Counted from the first letter of the stretch, positions 43,561 to 53,611 are shown. The stretch is DNA of 64,000 nucleotides from Closterium sp. NIES-65 (GCA_948144175.1 CANXME010002010.1:186001-250000); one strand, 5' to 3'. Notes: a model not told the origin generated them from the letters alone. Program-made: numbers and translations.

Positions 43561-43862
43561 TGCACACACACATGCACACACACATGCACACACACATGCA
43601 CACACACATGCACACACACATGCACACACACATGCACACACACATGCACACACACATGCACACACACATGCACACACACATGCACACACACATGCACACA
43701 CACATGCACACACACATGCACACACACATGCACACACACATGCACACACACATGCACACACACATGCACACACACATGCACACACACATGCACACACACA
43801 TGCACACACACATGCACACACACATGCACACACACATGCACACACACATGCACACACACATG
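43561..43862. repeat. 12-bp minisatellite ATGCACACACAC, about 25 copies
   Basis: Near-perfect tandem array over about 300 bp. TG-rich on the minus strand, as intron sequence before an acceptor could be. Confidence 0.97.
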
Positions 43863-43984
43863 CAGATACATGCGAATACACATGCAGATACATGCGAACA
43901 CACATGCAGATACATGCGAACACACATGCAGATACATGCGAACACACATGCAGATACATGCGAACACACATGCAGATACATGAG
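43860..43984. repeat. 22-bp minisatellite CATGCAGATACATGCGAACACA
   Basis: Five to six near-perfect units directly abutting the 12-bp array and sharing the CATGC core, so probably derived from it. Confidence 0.95.
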
Positions 43985-44698
43985 CACATCACCGCCGTGC
44001 TTTCCGCACATGAGAGGTACTGGTGCATGTCAGCTCTTGTGGGTTGTATGACCGGGATATCCTCACATCTGGTGGGTGGGATTGCTTGTATCCTGGTTGC
44101 CAGACGAGAGGAGTGACAATAGCTTTCACTACAGCTTGAATTCACTGCATGCCGATGCGCCACTACACTTGAGATTATTCTGACTTGACAGTTGCTTGTT
44201 CGGCGTGAACCATTAGCCGTGCATCATTTCGAGGTGGTGCTGCTGTGCCTCACCTCAGGTGGGTGGTGTCGCGGCCGGCCACCACAGCTTCAATGCGCTC
44301 CGCCACTTCCATCTCTATGCGCGCTCTGGTCAGAGGGAGAGCGGGCAATCGGTGAAAGAGTGGAGAGGGGGAGAGTAAAACAGCGCAGGACAGGGAGGGA
44401 TAGGGAGGGACAGGGAGGGACAGAGAAGGGACAGAGAAGGGACGGGAGTAAGAGGAGGAGCTGTCACTGGTACTGCTGTTGCCGCTGCAGCTGCTGGCAC
44501 TTGTGCTGCCCCAAACCCAACACCCATCGTGCTCCCCCTCTCATTATGCTCCTCCGCCCCAATGAGGGCCCCTCCCTTTGTGTTTCCCATGCGCGTGTGC
44601 TTCCACTCCCATGGTGCTCTGCTCTCCCCGTGCCACAGTGCACCCCCTGCAACGGTGCACCAAGCACCCAGCCCCGTGGTGCCCCGCACGCTGCTCAC

Positions 44699-44900
44699 AT
44701 CAGCTCTCGCTCTTGTGCCAGCCGCAACACCACCGGATCCCCTCCTCCTCCTCCTCCTCCTCCTCTTCCTCCTCCTCCTCCTCCTCCTCCTCCTCCTCCT
44801 CTTCCTCCTCCTCCTCCTCCTCCTCCTCCTCCTCCTCCTCCTCCTCCTCCTCCTCCTCCTCCTCCTCCTCCTCCTCCTCCTCCTCCTCCTCCTCCTCCTC

Positions 44901-44943
<43 letters not shown>

Positions 44944-45021
44944 GGCGGCGCCTGCTCTGTGGGCAAGCAGCGAGTCCACCCCGTGTGTGGCAGCCACGCC
45001 GTCAGCTTCAGCCACGAGCTC
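44699..45021 (-). CDS. Proposed internal exon of the minus-strand gene, with Ala/Gly runs
   Basis: Acceptor GTTGCATGCAG before 45,021; donor GTGAGC after 44,699. Reads ELVAEADGVAATHGVDSLLA, HRAG, then about 16 Ala, about 60 Gly with a few Arg, then DPVVLRLAQEREL. Non-repetitive flanks on both sides of the run look like ordinary protein. Begins in phase 0 (following GAG of the previous exon) and ends after two bases of a codon, both compatible with the neighbours. Function unknown. Confidence 0.55.
44743..44940. repeat. (CTC)n / (CTG)n compound microsatellite
   Basis: Over 50 trinucleotides with a few CTT interruptions. Falls inside the proposed exon, where it codes for the Gly and Ala runs. 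Confidence 0.95.
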
Positions 45022-45093
45022 CTGCATGCAACCACATGGTACGGATCGCATGCACATGCTCACTCTCTCACTCTCTTCTCCCTCACCTCACAC

Positions 45094-45188
45094 CTCCAGA
45101 ATTGTCCGCCCGTCATGCGGCTCAAAAGCACCCTCAGTGACGCCGCGCAAGAACTCGCTGATGACGAATTTCCAGCCACCGCAAAACC
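45094..45188 (-). CDS. Proposed internal exon of the minus-strand gene
   Basis: Reads FCGGWKFVISEFLRGVTEGA then FEPHDGRTILE, ending at donor GAG/GTGTGAGG (exon end 45,094). The acceptor is proposed at TCTAG/GG (45,188). Joined to the next exon in phase 0 it continues ILE-ELVAEAD. Protein-like and non-repetitive, but not recognised. The true start could lie further upstream. Confidence 0.5.
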
Positions 45189-46150
45189 CTAGACCGTCGC
45201 ACCGTGAAATCAGTGATGTTTCAAAAAGCGTTACCGTATGATGAGAACATGGCGCAGGTCTCGCACACAAGTGTCCACAGTCATGTCAGTGCATTGCCAT
45301 GCACACCGGCGTGTCCCATGCTGACATGCTGTCCACACTTCGATGGCGGGCAACCTTCAGAACCGCCACCTCACTCGCCCTTCCCCTCCCCCCCCCCCCA
45401 CAACTCTCTCCCACCCTTGACCTTTACGCCCCCCTCCCCCTCCATCTCACTGCCTCACCTCAGCCACGCACATATTCTCTTCGGCCGCTGCTCTTAATGT
45501 GCGTGCAAGGGCCTGGTGAGGGGAGGAGGGCAAGCAAGACGAGCAAGGAAGACAGTAGCATGACTGAGAGGAACAGAGTAAAGGGGAAATCACTCAGCGA
45601 CACACATAATCTCTTCTGACGCTGCTTTTAGTGTGACGTGCGCAGGATGCAAGAGAAACACGGAGGGTAGGGTGAAAGCAGCAGGGCCAACAATTAGACA
45701 TTTCTACCAGCTGTTTCTCACGAGCGGGCACAGGTCTGTTGAAGACAGGAAATGACCGATGAAGGGCAGATAGACGTGGGGGCAAGGGAGGAGAAGGGAG
45801 GGGAAAAGGGAAAAGGAAGACGAGGGCCAAAAAATCCTCTGTGGTAGGTTTTATATGAGGGTGAGGCAGAAAGGATCTCCTGTGGTAGCTACTCTTTGAG
45901 CAGCGCCACACAGCTTCTCGTGTGGCCGCCTCTCGCCCATGTGCCAACAACCAGACCCGCGTGACAGCCAGTATTGGGGGCGCACAGGTAAGGGTTGAGG
46001 GTAGATGGAGGGAAGAACCTGTGTGTGTGGAGGGAAGAGGGTGGGCGGAGGGAAGTTGGGGCGTGTAAGGAAGAGTGCAACCCCCCAAGAGCCATAAACC
46101 CCTGACCACATGAAGCCTACCCGCACCCCCCATAGCAAAACCACAACATC
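45189..46150 (-). other. Probable intron sequence of the minus-strand gene
   Basis: No convincing exon. Contains poly-C and purine-rich stretches (AGGGAAGGGGAAAAGG near 45,790). Confidence 0.4.
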
Positions 46151-46173
46151 ACATCACCCCCAGACCTCCCCAC

Positions 46174-46318
46174 CCTGCAGTGCTGCACCTGCACGTCCAG
46201 CTGCGCCAGCAGCCGAAACCAACTGCACACACTGAACTCCACCCCACCCCACCCCACCCCACCGTGCAGTGCTGCAGCTGCGTGTCCAGCTGCGCCAGCA
46301 GTCTGTGGCGAGCTGTGC
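46174..46318 (-). CDS. Two similar exon-like segments, possibly of the minus-strand gene
   Basis: WFRLLAQLDVQVQHCR (about 46,222-46,174, acceptor GTGTGTGCAG) and RHRLLAQLDTQLQHCT (about 46,318-46,264) are clearly duplicates of each other, with coiled-coil-like heptads. Related fragments lie near 46,455-46,490 and 46,675-46,700. Splicing of either into the gene is not proven. Confidence 0.3.
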
Positions 46319-47405
46319 TGCACGCCGCCATGCGGTGACCTGCAGGCGGAGAGAGAGGCGGGGGGGGGGGGGGGGGGGGGGGGGGGTGGGGGGAGGGCAA
46401 GGGAGGGGAGGGGAGGAGATGAGGATGCATGAGAGAATGGGGAAGCAGCGGCCTCTGGCGCACAGTGCTGCACGCTGCCATGTGGTGGACTGCACACGGA
46501 GAGGGGGGGAACTGAGAATGCAGGTGTGGTTGTGGAGCGGGGAAAGGGAGACGTGATGTGGAGGCAGCACAATGTGCTGGCCGCTGCCACGTGGTGGCAT
46601 GACGGCAGGTGGAGGGGGCAGAGACGAATGCTGTGTGGGAGACGGCAGCCGAGGGTGCAGAGGTAAGGGAACCGCAGCATGTGGCGAGCTGTGCTGCACG
46701 CCAGGAAACTGAAGGGGAGGCGCGGAAAGAATGGGACAAAAGGGAAGATGGGGAAGGAAAGTGGAGGTAAGAAGAGAAATTGAACACGCGCAAGGGGGGG
46801 GGGGAGGCGAGAGTGGGGGCAAGAAGAGGGGAGAGGATGGTGGTAAGGTGGACACGTTGACATGTTATGATGTGATGCGATGCGATGCAATCTGATTTGC
46901 TGTGTTGTGATGTGATGTGAAGTTGAGGGCGTATCAAAGGATATTGACGGTGTTGAGAGGGGAGAAGGCATGCGACATAGGCATATAGGGCGCTGGTACA
47001 GAGTATATGGCAAAGGGGTTAGCGCATCGGACATAGGAACTAGGACGTAAAGAAGCAAGAAAAGCGAATAGAAGGTAGGGCATAGAGGAAGGGGGACTAG
47101 GGATAGGGGATCAGAGGGGATTGGAGAATAGGCACGACGTTGGAAGTGATCAGGTATTGGGGATATACAAGGGATTAGAAAATGTAATATGATGAGGATA
47201 AGGGAGAGGAAGAGGATGACCTATTCGGTGAACAGGGGCCTATGGGGGCAGCTGGGTTGCCTTGCTGGGCACTCTCAAGATATCCATCTCACACACTAAA
47301 TATATGCAGATCCATTTGTACACAGGGTTCCGGCTGCAATGACCCAAATCGAATTGTGGCATCGTGCCAAGAAACAGCAATATCAGAATATTATGAATGT
47401 ACCAA
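46319..47405. other. Low-complexity, G-rich and dinucleotide-rich region, no gene seen
   Basis: Includes a G run at about 46,360-46,386, repeated ACAGCTCGCCAC-like blocks, a TGATGTGATGCGATGC stretch (about 46,865-46,920) and AGGGGATTAG-type purine repeats to 47,220. Probably intronic to the minus-strand gene. Confidence 0.45.
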
Positions 47406-47409
47406 CCAA

Positions 47410-47479
47410 TGACAGGAAGGAGGGTTGCCACTTGTGCGTCTCTGGCCCTCCATGTGGCATCCCACGCCCTCTTCAGATC
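47410..47479 (-). CDS. Proposed exon of the minus-strand gene
   Basis: Acceptor CTTCTTTTAG before 47,479, then DLKRAWDATWRARDAQVATL in phase 0, which matches the phase-0 end of the next upstream exon. The donor was not fixed; GT dinucleotides near 47,408-47,415 are candidates. Helical, charged composition. Confidence 0.45.
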
Positions 47480-47754
47480 CTAAAAGAAGGAAAGGGGACG
47501 GAGGAGATTACATAGATTACATTGGTAAGAGGACGAGGAGGGGACAGACAGGAGAATGAACATTGAGGACCTTCAAGGCTGATGGGGAGATAGCCGGTAC
47601 TAAAAGCCTTGAAGCTCGTGCCTCGTACCACACTGCTTCCTGCGAGCATGTCAACGTGCTTCACTATAGGGCCTATATATGTCGCATTGAGGAATAATCA
47701 TGAGAAGCATATAGCGAGGATGTAGAGTGAGAAGGAGATGGGGGATGAGGCGAC

Positions 47755-47860
47755 CTGGGAGGTGAGAGCGAGGGAGCGGTAGAGAGCGGTGAGAGAGTCC
47801 ACGGCCTGCGCGCCCAGGTGCACGTCCATCAGCGCCTGCTGCTCGCGCGGCCTTTTGATC
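47755..47860 (-). CDS. Proposed exon of the minus-strand gene, helical segment
   Basis: Acceptor CCCCGTTACAG before 47,860 and donor CAG/GTCGCC after 47,755. Reads IKRPREQQALMDVHLGAQAV then DSLTALYRSLALTSQ, an amphipathic, coiled-coil-like stretch. If the acceptor is not used, translation could begin at the Met in QALMDVHLG. Not recognised. Confidence 0.5.
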
Positions 47861-48080
47861 CTGTAACGGGGACGAACGCAGTGGAGCGAAGAGCTCCATA
47901 ACGGGGATAAGCTCAAGCGTCAACGGACTGCGAAGAGGCCCACACTCTTTAGCAGTTGCTGCGAGCGAGCTCTCTTGCAACTATAACGGGGATACTGCCG
48001 ACGATCCTTGCCGGAATAAGCACAAAATTTGAAGGACCGACCTGCTGACCATAAACGGTAGCGGAACTGATAGTAACGGT
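47861..48080. promoter_or_regulatory. Cluster of five AACGG motifs, possible MSA elements
   Basis: TAACGGGG (47,864), TAACGGGGA (47,898 and 47,982), AAACGGTA (48,054) and TAACGGTG (48,075) lie next to the first recognised exon of the minus-strand gene. AACGG is the core of the plant M-phase-specific activator element bound by MYB3R factors. Promoter function is inferred from position only. Confidence 0.4.
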
Positions 48081-48780
48081 GTGATCGGCTCAACTGGGCT
48101 GCTGTGTAGAGGCGCGGTCGCTGGTGGTCCGTCGCTCTCCATTCCAGCTACTACTAACATCGATGGCGTTGACGTACTAGGGCCACTACTAGGAAGCGGA
48201 GAGCCAAAATCTCATTCCCTAACTAGTCTCACAGAAGGGCAGCAGTTTCGAGGCGAGCACCTAAAATTCGCTTCTCGAACGGTCTATTAGGGGGAGCAGA
48301 CGGGTCAGTCCCCATCCCGCAAGGTGTGGTACGAGTGGGCAACCCGAGTTGGAAGTCATACAGCATGTTCGCCCTATTAGGTTTGCTGGAAGCCCGCGAG
48401 TTCGTTGCCTTGGAGTGCCATGGAAATGTTTCAAGTGGATTGTTTTGTCTGGCCCACCCACGCTGGTTGTTGACTGCTGCTCCACATTCGGCTCATTCCA
48501 CAGAAAAGCAATGGCCAATTTGGTCACGAATGAGAGTCGGACCAAGTAAAGGCTCCGTCGTTCCGCACAACAACGCGATCCCTTGTGTATGTATTGAATG
48601 TACATGGTTTGTATGGCGCAGAGCCTTGCCGCATAGGCCGTGGATTGGTGCTGTAGAGGCTCGAGCTTATGGTTCTAGCGAGTAGGTTGGTATTGCACGG
48701 AAGCATTTCAAAATCTCATGTCCCGTCAACAGACTAGTAGCATCCGGCGCTGGGAATTAATACATGATACCACGACACTA
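48081..48780. other. Unique intergenic sequence, no gene supported
   Basis: Short open frames on both strands but none protein-like. Ends in the target site AGCAT of Cop5. Confidence 0.45.
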
Positions 48781-48785
48781 AGCAT

Positions 48786-49400
48786 TGTAAGAAACCGTCC
48801 TGGGTTAACTGAAGCCACAGACTCAGCTTAGCGAGTTAAAACCAGAGCCTAGGATCAATCCGACGGGCTCGGAGCAAGGATTCCGTAGCAACTTAGATCA
48901 CTGAAATCGCCCAAGAGTTGAGAGAGAAAATGTTGTTTATATGAAGATAGGTACACAAGTCGTACAAGGAATGAACTCTCTGTTTTGCTCTCTGGATTTA
49001 TAACTAAAACACTCATGCAGAATTGTAACATCGAACCGCGCGCGACTCGCCAGAAATTCGGACTCAGGATCGCGTCTAATTTCCGCGACGTCCGCGTTCA
49101 TAATTTCGGACTTTGCCGGGTTCGTTTCTTCACGCCGACAATCGTGTGTTACAAGGATCAATAGCGAGTGTAGCGAAATGTTCGTAACATTCGCTTGCAC
49201 CCTCGCTATTTTCGTGCATGCTTGTGGGGCTGCCAAGTGTCGCCCCCACAAATGTTCGGACTCAATCCGGGGAAAGTTCGGTTGCGTGGCGACGCGGACA
49301 ATCCGCCGTCACCCCAACCTTCCAAGAACGAACCCTCCCTTGGTCCGAGTCAAGGGAGGTCTTCGCGTGGGGGGCAATCCCGTCCCCCACACTTCCAACA
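48786..49400 (-). repeat. 3' LTR of Cop5
   Basis: 615 bp, plus-strand ends TGTAAGAAACC and TTCCAACA. Preceded on the minus strand by the purine tract GCAAGGGGGAG (plus 49,401-49,411). Confidence 0.96.
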
Positions 49401-49424
49401 CTCCCCCTTGCACCCCACGCACAC

Positions 49425-52400
49425 CTAAGCATGCAAGCCTACCCTAGCACAACATGCATGAAGAGCATCTCTAGGCAATGGCTTGGTGAGAAAGTCCGCG
49501 GGTTGGGAGTTGGTCTTGATGTAACGAAGCTCGACTTTGTTGTCTTCAACGAGCTTGCGAATGAAGTGGTGGCGGATTTGAATATGCTTGGTCCTTCCAT
49601 GAAGGACCGAATTCTTGGCTAGGCCAATGGCGGCTTGGTTGTCCACGTAGATGGGAGTGGGGCCTTCTTGTTTGTGCCCAAGCTCGGCAAGAAGGCGACG
49701 TAACCAAACCGCTTCCGTACCACCACGAGTGAGCGCCACATACTCCGCTTCGGTGGAGCTAAGTGCAATCAAGTTTTGGCGCTTGCTTTGCCAACTTATT
49801 GCACCTCCCACGAGGGTGAAGATGTAGCCCGAAGTGCTTTGGCGGGTTGAAGGATCTCCCGCCCAATCCGCATCCGTGTAGCCTTGTAGCACCACGGGTC
49901 CCTTCTCGTAGTGCAACCCCATACGAGTGGTCCCCTTGATGTAGCGAAGGAGACGTCGTGACGCTCGCACATGCTCGACCATGGGGTTGGAGACGACACG
50001 TCCAAGCACTCCAACGGGAAAGGAGAGGTCGGGTCGCGTGCTCACCGCGGCATACATGCATGACCCAACAACCGAGTGGAAGGTCTTGGCGCTCTCGGTA
50101 TCCATCGGGTTTTCATCGCTCACCGCCAAGGGATGAAACGCCGCTTCCATAGGTGTCGGTGTAGGCTTGCTCTCGATCATGCCGAAGCGATCCACCACAC
50201 TCTCCAAGTACTTATGTTGGTGGAGAGCGAGGGTCTTGTTCCCTCGATCGCGATCAATGTGCATCCCTAGGTAGTGGAAGACGGCGCCGAGGTCACGCAT
50301 GGAGAATTCGGCGGCAAGCTTCGTCTTCACGTCCGCTACAAGGGTCTTGCAATCCGACACGAGGAGAAGGTCGTCAACGTAGAGGAGAAGAACGAGCTTC
50401 TTTTCGTCCTTGTTGAGCACGTATAGCGCGTGGCCACACTCGCTCCGCACGAACCCCAAGGAGAGCAAGTGATCGTCGATCCTCGTGTACCACGCACGAG
50501 GGCTTTGCTTGAGGCCGTAGATCGTGCGCTTGAGCTTGCACACGCGGTCGGAGTCGTCGTCGAACCCGGGAGGTTGCTTCATGTACACCTCCTCCTTGAG
50601 ACGACCGTAGAGAAATGCCGTCTTCACGTCGAGTTGTTCCACCTCCAAGTCGAGTGCTCCCGCCAACGCCAAGAGAGTGCGCAACGTAGCGGATTTAGCG
50701 ACGGGAGCGAACGTCTCGTTGTAGTGAAGACCCTCCTTTTGAGTATAACCTTGCGCCACCAACCGCGCCTTGTACCGCTCCACTTCTCCGTTGGGGCCGA
50801 GCTTCTTCTTGAAGACCCAACGAGAGCCAACGAGGTAGGCGCCGGGGGGCATGGGGACGAGCTCGTAGACGTCGTTCGCCATGAGCGAATCGTACTCCGC
50901 TTGAAGCGCACGTTCCCATTCCGCCGCTTCCGCCGAGCTCATGGCGCCTTGGTAGGTGGACGGTGTGTCGGTGTATGCCTCAAGACACATAGCATCTCCC
51001 CCTCCCTTATCATCCCCCGCCACAAGAGAGTAGTCATCCAACTTGGAGTTGGGACGAGGAGTCCTCCGAGTGCGAGTGGATGCGAGGGTGGGAGTGATTT
51101 TAGGAGGAGGAGATGAAGGGTCACTTTCCTTGGCATGTTCTTCATCCGCACTCACTCCAACCGCACCCGATCCATTCTCCCCCTCACTCGTACGAGGAGG
51201 AGAAGCCGTAGGAGCAACATCCGCCTCATCCGCGGCATCCAAGGGGGGAGGGACAATGATGACCGAGGGCACGTGCATCAACTTGGACGGGAAGGTGTCT
51301 TCGTAGAACACCACGTCGCGCGACACCACGAGCTTCCCGTGCTCCAAGTCCCACACACGCCACGCCTTGTGATCCGCGCTTGGACCCAAGTACATCGCCA
51401 CCCGCGCCTTCGCCTCAAGCTTGGTCCGTGTGGCATCCGGGACATGGTAGTAGCACGTACACCCAAACGTGCGAAGGTCGGTGACGTCCGGCTTCGTACC
51501 GCTCCAAGCCTCAAGAGGCGTCGTGTTCGGCAACGCCTTGGTCACGCACCGGTTGCGAATCCATGTTGCCAACGTAACCGCCTCACCCCACCAATGCTTC
51601 TCCGCGTGAGCATGGGAGAGGAGACTCCGTGCCGACTCCATGAGCGTGCGGTTCAAGCGTTCGGCCGCACCGTTTTGTTGAGGCGTGTACGGCGTCGAAA
51701 ACTCATGCGCGGTCCCACGCCCTTCCAACCAATCGCCGAGCTCCCGAGCGGTGTATTCGCCACCGCCATCCGAGCGAAGGCGCTTCACCTTGAAGCCGCT
51801 TTCCGTCTCCACATCCGCTACCCATTTCGTGATAGCGGTTGACGTGGCGTCCTTGCTCTTGAGAAGCCGAATCCAACACATCCGCGTCGCGTCGTCAAGG
51901 AGCGTGAGGACGTAGCGCGCGCCGCCCTTCGACGCGGGAGTAATGGGTCCACACAAGTCGGTGTGAACGAGCTTGAGAGGTTCGGTGGCGTTGGGCTTCG
52001 TGCTTGGTGGAAATGGCTTCCGAGCCATTTTCCCTTCAAGGCAACCGACACACTTCTCGTCGTCTCCACTCGAGCGCACAAACTCCAAGCCATCGACAAT
52101 CCCCTTCGTTGCCATAGCTTGAATAGCGGCGTGGTTGAGGTGGCCATACCGATTATGCCACGTCGAGAGAGTTGTTGTCGAGGTAGCCGCTTGAGCCCTC
52201 GCCACGCTCGGAAGAGCGTCGAGCATGAAGAGTCCTCCCGCTTGGCGTGCCGTGCCGATGTGTACGCCGTCCGCCGTGCTCAACGCCATCGTGGTCCCTT
52301 CAATATTCACACGCATCCCCTTGCGTGTAAATTGGGAAACGGATAGGAGGTTGGCGCCGAGCCCGGGAACCACCAAGACGTTCTTGATGGTGAGTGGACC

Positions 52401-53576
52401 GCCGTCCACCATGAGCCGCAAGTCGCCTTGTCCCGTGACATCCAAGGTGTCACGGTTGCCGAACATCACGCACCTAACGGGAGCCACCGTTGTCACGTTG
52501 TGGAGAAGCGTCGCGCTCGCCGTCATGTGTTGAGTAGCACCCGTATCGAGTACCCACGCGTCAACACCACCGACGGTCGTTCCACTTTCGACGAAGACGA
52601 ACTCCCGGTCGTTGTTGTCGCATGTCGCCACATGCGCGCGCCGGTTGTCGTCACTTGAAGACGGCCTCCAATTTGCCGGTTTAACGGGACAATCGCGCCA
52701 CCAATGTCCCGTCTTCTTGCAAAACCGACAAGCTCCATCTCGCGCCCGAGCTCGATTGGCGTTGGCCGATCCTCCTCGTGATGAGCTTGAGGTCGCCGCG
52801 CTCCCGTTCGAACTCCCGCGGTTGTTGCCGTCGTTGCGCCGCTTGAAGTGACCCGACCCTTTCGCCTTCGCATCGCGGGAGAAGTGTGCCGCGCCGATTG
52901 CATCGCCATGCAACTTCGCGCGCCTCGCCTCTTCGTTGATGAGGCGTGCCACCACTTGCTCCTTCTTCCATGTATCTTGCGTCCCATCCAACATCGTGAT
53001 CACCGTTGACCATGCTTCACCGAGGCCCGCGAGGAGCGTCATGATCCAATCGTTGTCCTCCACGCTCGCGTCGAGTTCCACCAAACGCTCGCCAAGCTCC
53101 TCCACGCGGTTAACGTACGCGCGTATTGACTCGCCGTCCTTCATCCGCACCGTGAAGAAGTCGAGGCGCGCTTGAAGCTTGCTATGAAGTGACTTGGAGA
53201 CGTGCTCTCCTTCGAGTCGCTTCCACGCTTCACGAGTCGCGCCGTCACGGTCGATGCAAGGGCTCACGATCGGGACGAGTTGGAGGCTTAGCTTGGAGAC
53301 AAGAAAGGCAAACGCCTTTTTGTCCTTGCGCACCCACGCTTCCTTCTCCGCGGTTGAAGCGTCCGTCGTGGGCTTCGATGCCGACCCATCGAAGAATCCC
53401 CACAAGTCGCGCTCCATCATGTAGACTTTCAACTTGAAGCGCCACGAGGAGAAATGTTCCCCGGTAAAAATTGGCACCGCGCTCAAGTCGACAACGTGCG
53501 GCGTTGTCGAGAAGTCTGTTGGGAGGGAAGGGGCCGTTGGCGTATTCGTCGTCGACAAATTATTGGAGGAACCCAT
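49425..53576 (-). CDS. Cop5 Gag-Pol polyprotein, 1,383 residues, intact
   Basis: Starts MGSSNNLSTTNTP. Approximate residues: capsid 30-230 (VPIFTGEHFSSWRFKLKVYM; LHSKLQARLDFFTVRMKDGE); zinc knuckle CRFCKKTGHWWRDC about 282; protease VLDTGATQHMTA about 342; integrase zinc finger WHNRYGHLNH and CVGCLEGK about 471-515; core HTDLCGP about 540, RSDGGGEYTA about 600, QQNGAAERLNRT about 634; RT WVFKKKLGPNGEVERYKARL about 921 and LYVDDLLLVSD about 1,066; RNase H GYTDADWAGD about 1,230, LSSTEAEYVAL and VDNQAAIGLA. All catalytic residues are present. With identical LTRs this is a candidate active, autonomous element. Confidence 0.97.
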   Translation of the reverse strand: MGSSNNLSTTNTPTAPSLPTDFSTTPHVVDLSAVPIFTGEHFSSWRFKLKVYMMERDLWGFFDGSASKPTTDASTAEKEAWVRKDKKAFAFLVSKLSLQLVPIVSPCIDRDGATREAWKRLEGEHVSKSLHSKLQARLDFFTVRMKDGESIRAYVNRVEELGERLVELDASVEDNDWIMTLLAGLGEAWSTVITMLDGTQDTWKKEQVVARLINEEARRAKLHGDAIGAAHFSRDAKAKGSGHFKRRNDGNNRGSSNGSAATSSSSRGGSANANRARARDGACRFCKKTGHWWRDCPVKPANWRPSSSDDNRRAHVATCDNNDREFVFVESGTTVGGVDAWVLDTGATQHMTASATLLHNVTTVAPVRCVMFGNRDTLDVTGQGDLRLMVDGGPLTIKNVLVVPGLGANLLSVSQFTRKGMRVNIEGTTMALSTADGVHIGTARQAGGLFMLDALPSVARAQAATSTTTLSTWHNRYGHLNHAAIQAMATKGIVDGLEFVRSSGDDEKCVGCLEGKMARKPFPPSTKPNATEPLKLVHTDLCGPITPASKGGARYVLTLLDDATRMCWIRLLKSKDATSTAITKWVADVETESGFKVKRLRSDGGGEYTARELGDWLEGRGTAHEFSTPYTPQQNGAAERLNRTLMESARSLLSHAHAEKHWWGEAVTLATWIRNRCVTKALPNTTPLEAWSGTKPDVTDLRTFGCTCYYHVPDATRTKLEAKARVAMYLGPSADHKAWRVWDLEHGKLVVSRDVVFYEDTFPSKLMHVPSVIIVPPPLDAADEADVAPTASPPRTSEGENGSGAVGVSADEEHAKESDPSSPPPKITPTLASTRTRRTPRPNSKLDDYSLVAGDDKGGGDAMCLEAYTDTPSTYQGAMSSAEAAEWERALQAEYDSLMANDVYELVPMPPGAYLVGSRWVFKKKLGPNGEVERYKARLVAQGYTQKEGLHYNETFAPVAKSATLRTLLALAGALDLEVEQLDVKTAFLYGRLKEEVYMKQPPGFDDDSDRVCKLKRTIYGLKQSPRAWYTRIDDHLLSLGFVRSECGHALYVLNKDEKKLVLLLYVDDLLLVSDCKTLVADVKTKLAAEFSMRDLGAVFHYLGMHIDRDRGNKTLALHQHKYLESVVDRFGMIESKPTPTPMEAAFHPLAVSDENPMDTESAKTFHSVVGSCMYAAVSTRPDLSFPVGVLGRVVSNPMVEHVRASRRLLRYIKGTTRMGLHYEKGPVVLQGYTDADWAGDPSTRQSTSGYIFTLVGGAISWQSKRQNLIALSSTEAEYVALTRGGTEAVWLRRLLAELGHKQEGPTPIYVDNQAAIGLAKNSVLHGRTKHIQIRHHFIRKLVEDNKVELRYIKTNSQPADFLTKPLPRDALHACCARVGLHA

Positions 53577-53611
53577 GGCGTAGCAACGCTTGAGCGAGCA
53601 CTCCTAATCTA

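Larger units (their letters stand above)
43509..44698 (-). other. Proposed 1.19-kb intron holding two satellites
   Basis: Bounded by a donor GAT/GTGAGC (exon end 44,699) and an acceptor TGTGTGCAG/G (exon start 43,508). The flanking exons join in phase: AT plus G restores a codon. The 12-bp and 22-bp arrays lie inside. Open frames across the arrays in every direction are a consequence of the repeat and are not evidence of coding. Confidence 0.55.

Noticed and set aside
43561-43984. Regular short repeats resembling a CRISPR array
   Set aside because: Units are contiguous with no spacers, in a eukaryotic setting with no cas genes; they are minisatellites.
43509-44011. Extension of the long minus-strand protein through the CVCM repeat to a Met at 44,011
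   Set aside because: The satellite is open in every frame on both strands and an acceptor with matching phase lies at 43,508, so coding of the repeat is unsupported.
44192-45241. Plus-strand 349-codon frame with a poly-Pro tract
   Set aside because: The open frame is carried by the CTC/CTG microsatellite; flanks are not protein-like, whereas the minus strand gives phase-consistent exons.
46117-47058. 313-codon minus-strand frame in the 46-47 kb region
   Set aside because: Mostly Pro/Ser/His low complexity from G-rich DNA, including a read through a G homopolymer; only the short LLAQLD segments look coding.
48081-48706. Short frames on both strands suggesting a gene between the AACGG cluster and Cop5
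   Set aside because: None is protein-like, no splice or start context stands out, and they are within chance length for this composition.
48937-49251. 104-codon frame repeated at 54,213-54,527, possible conserved small protein
   Set aside because: Both copies lie in the identical Cop5 LTRs, so their identity reflects the LTR duplication.
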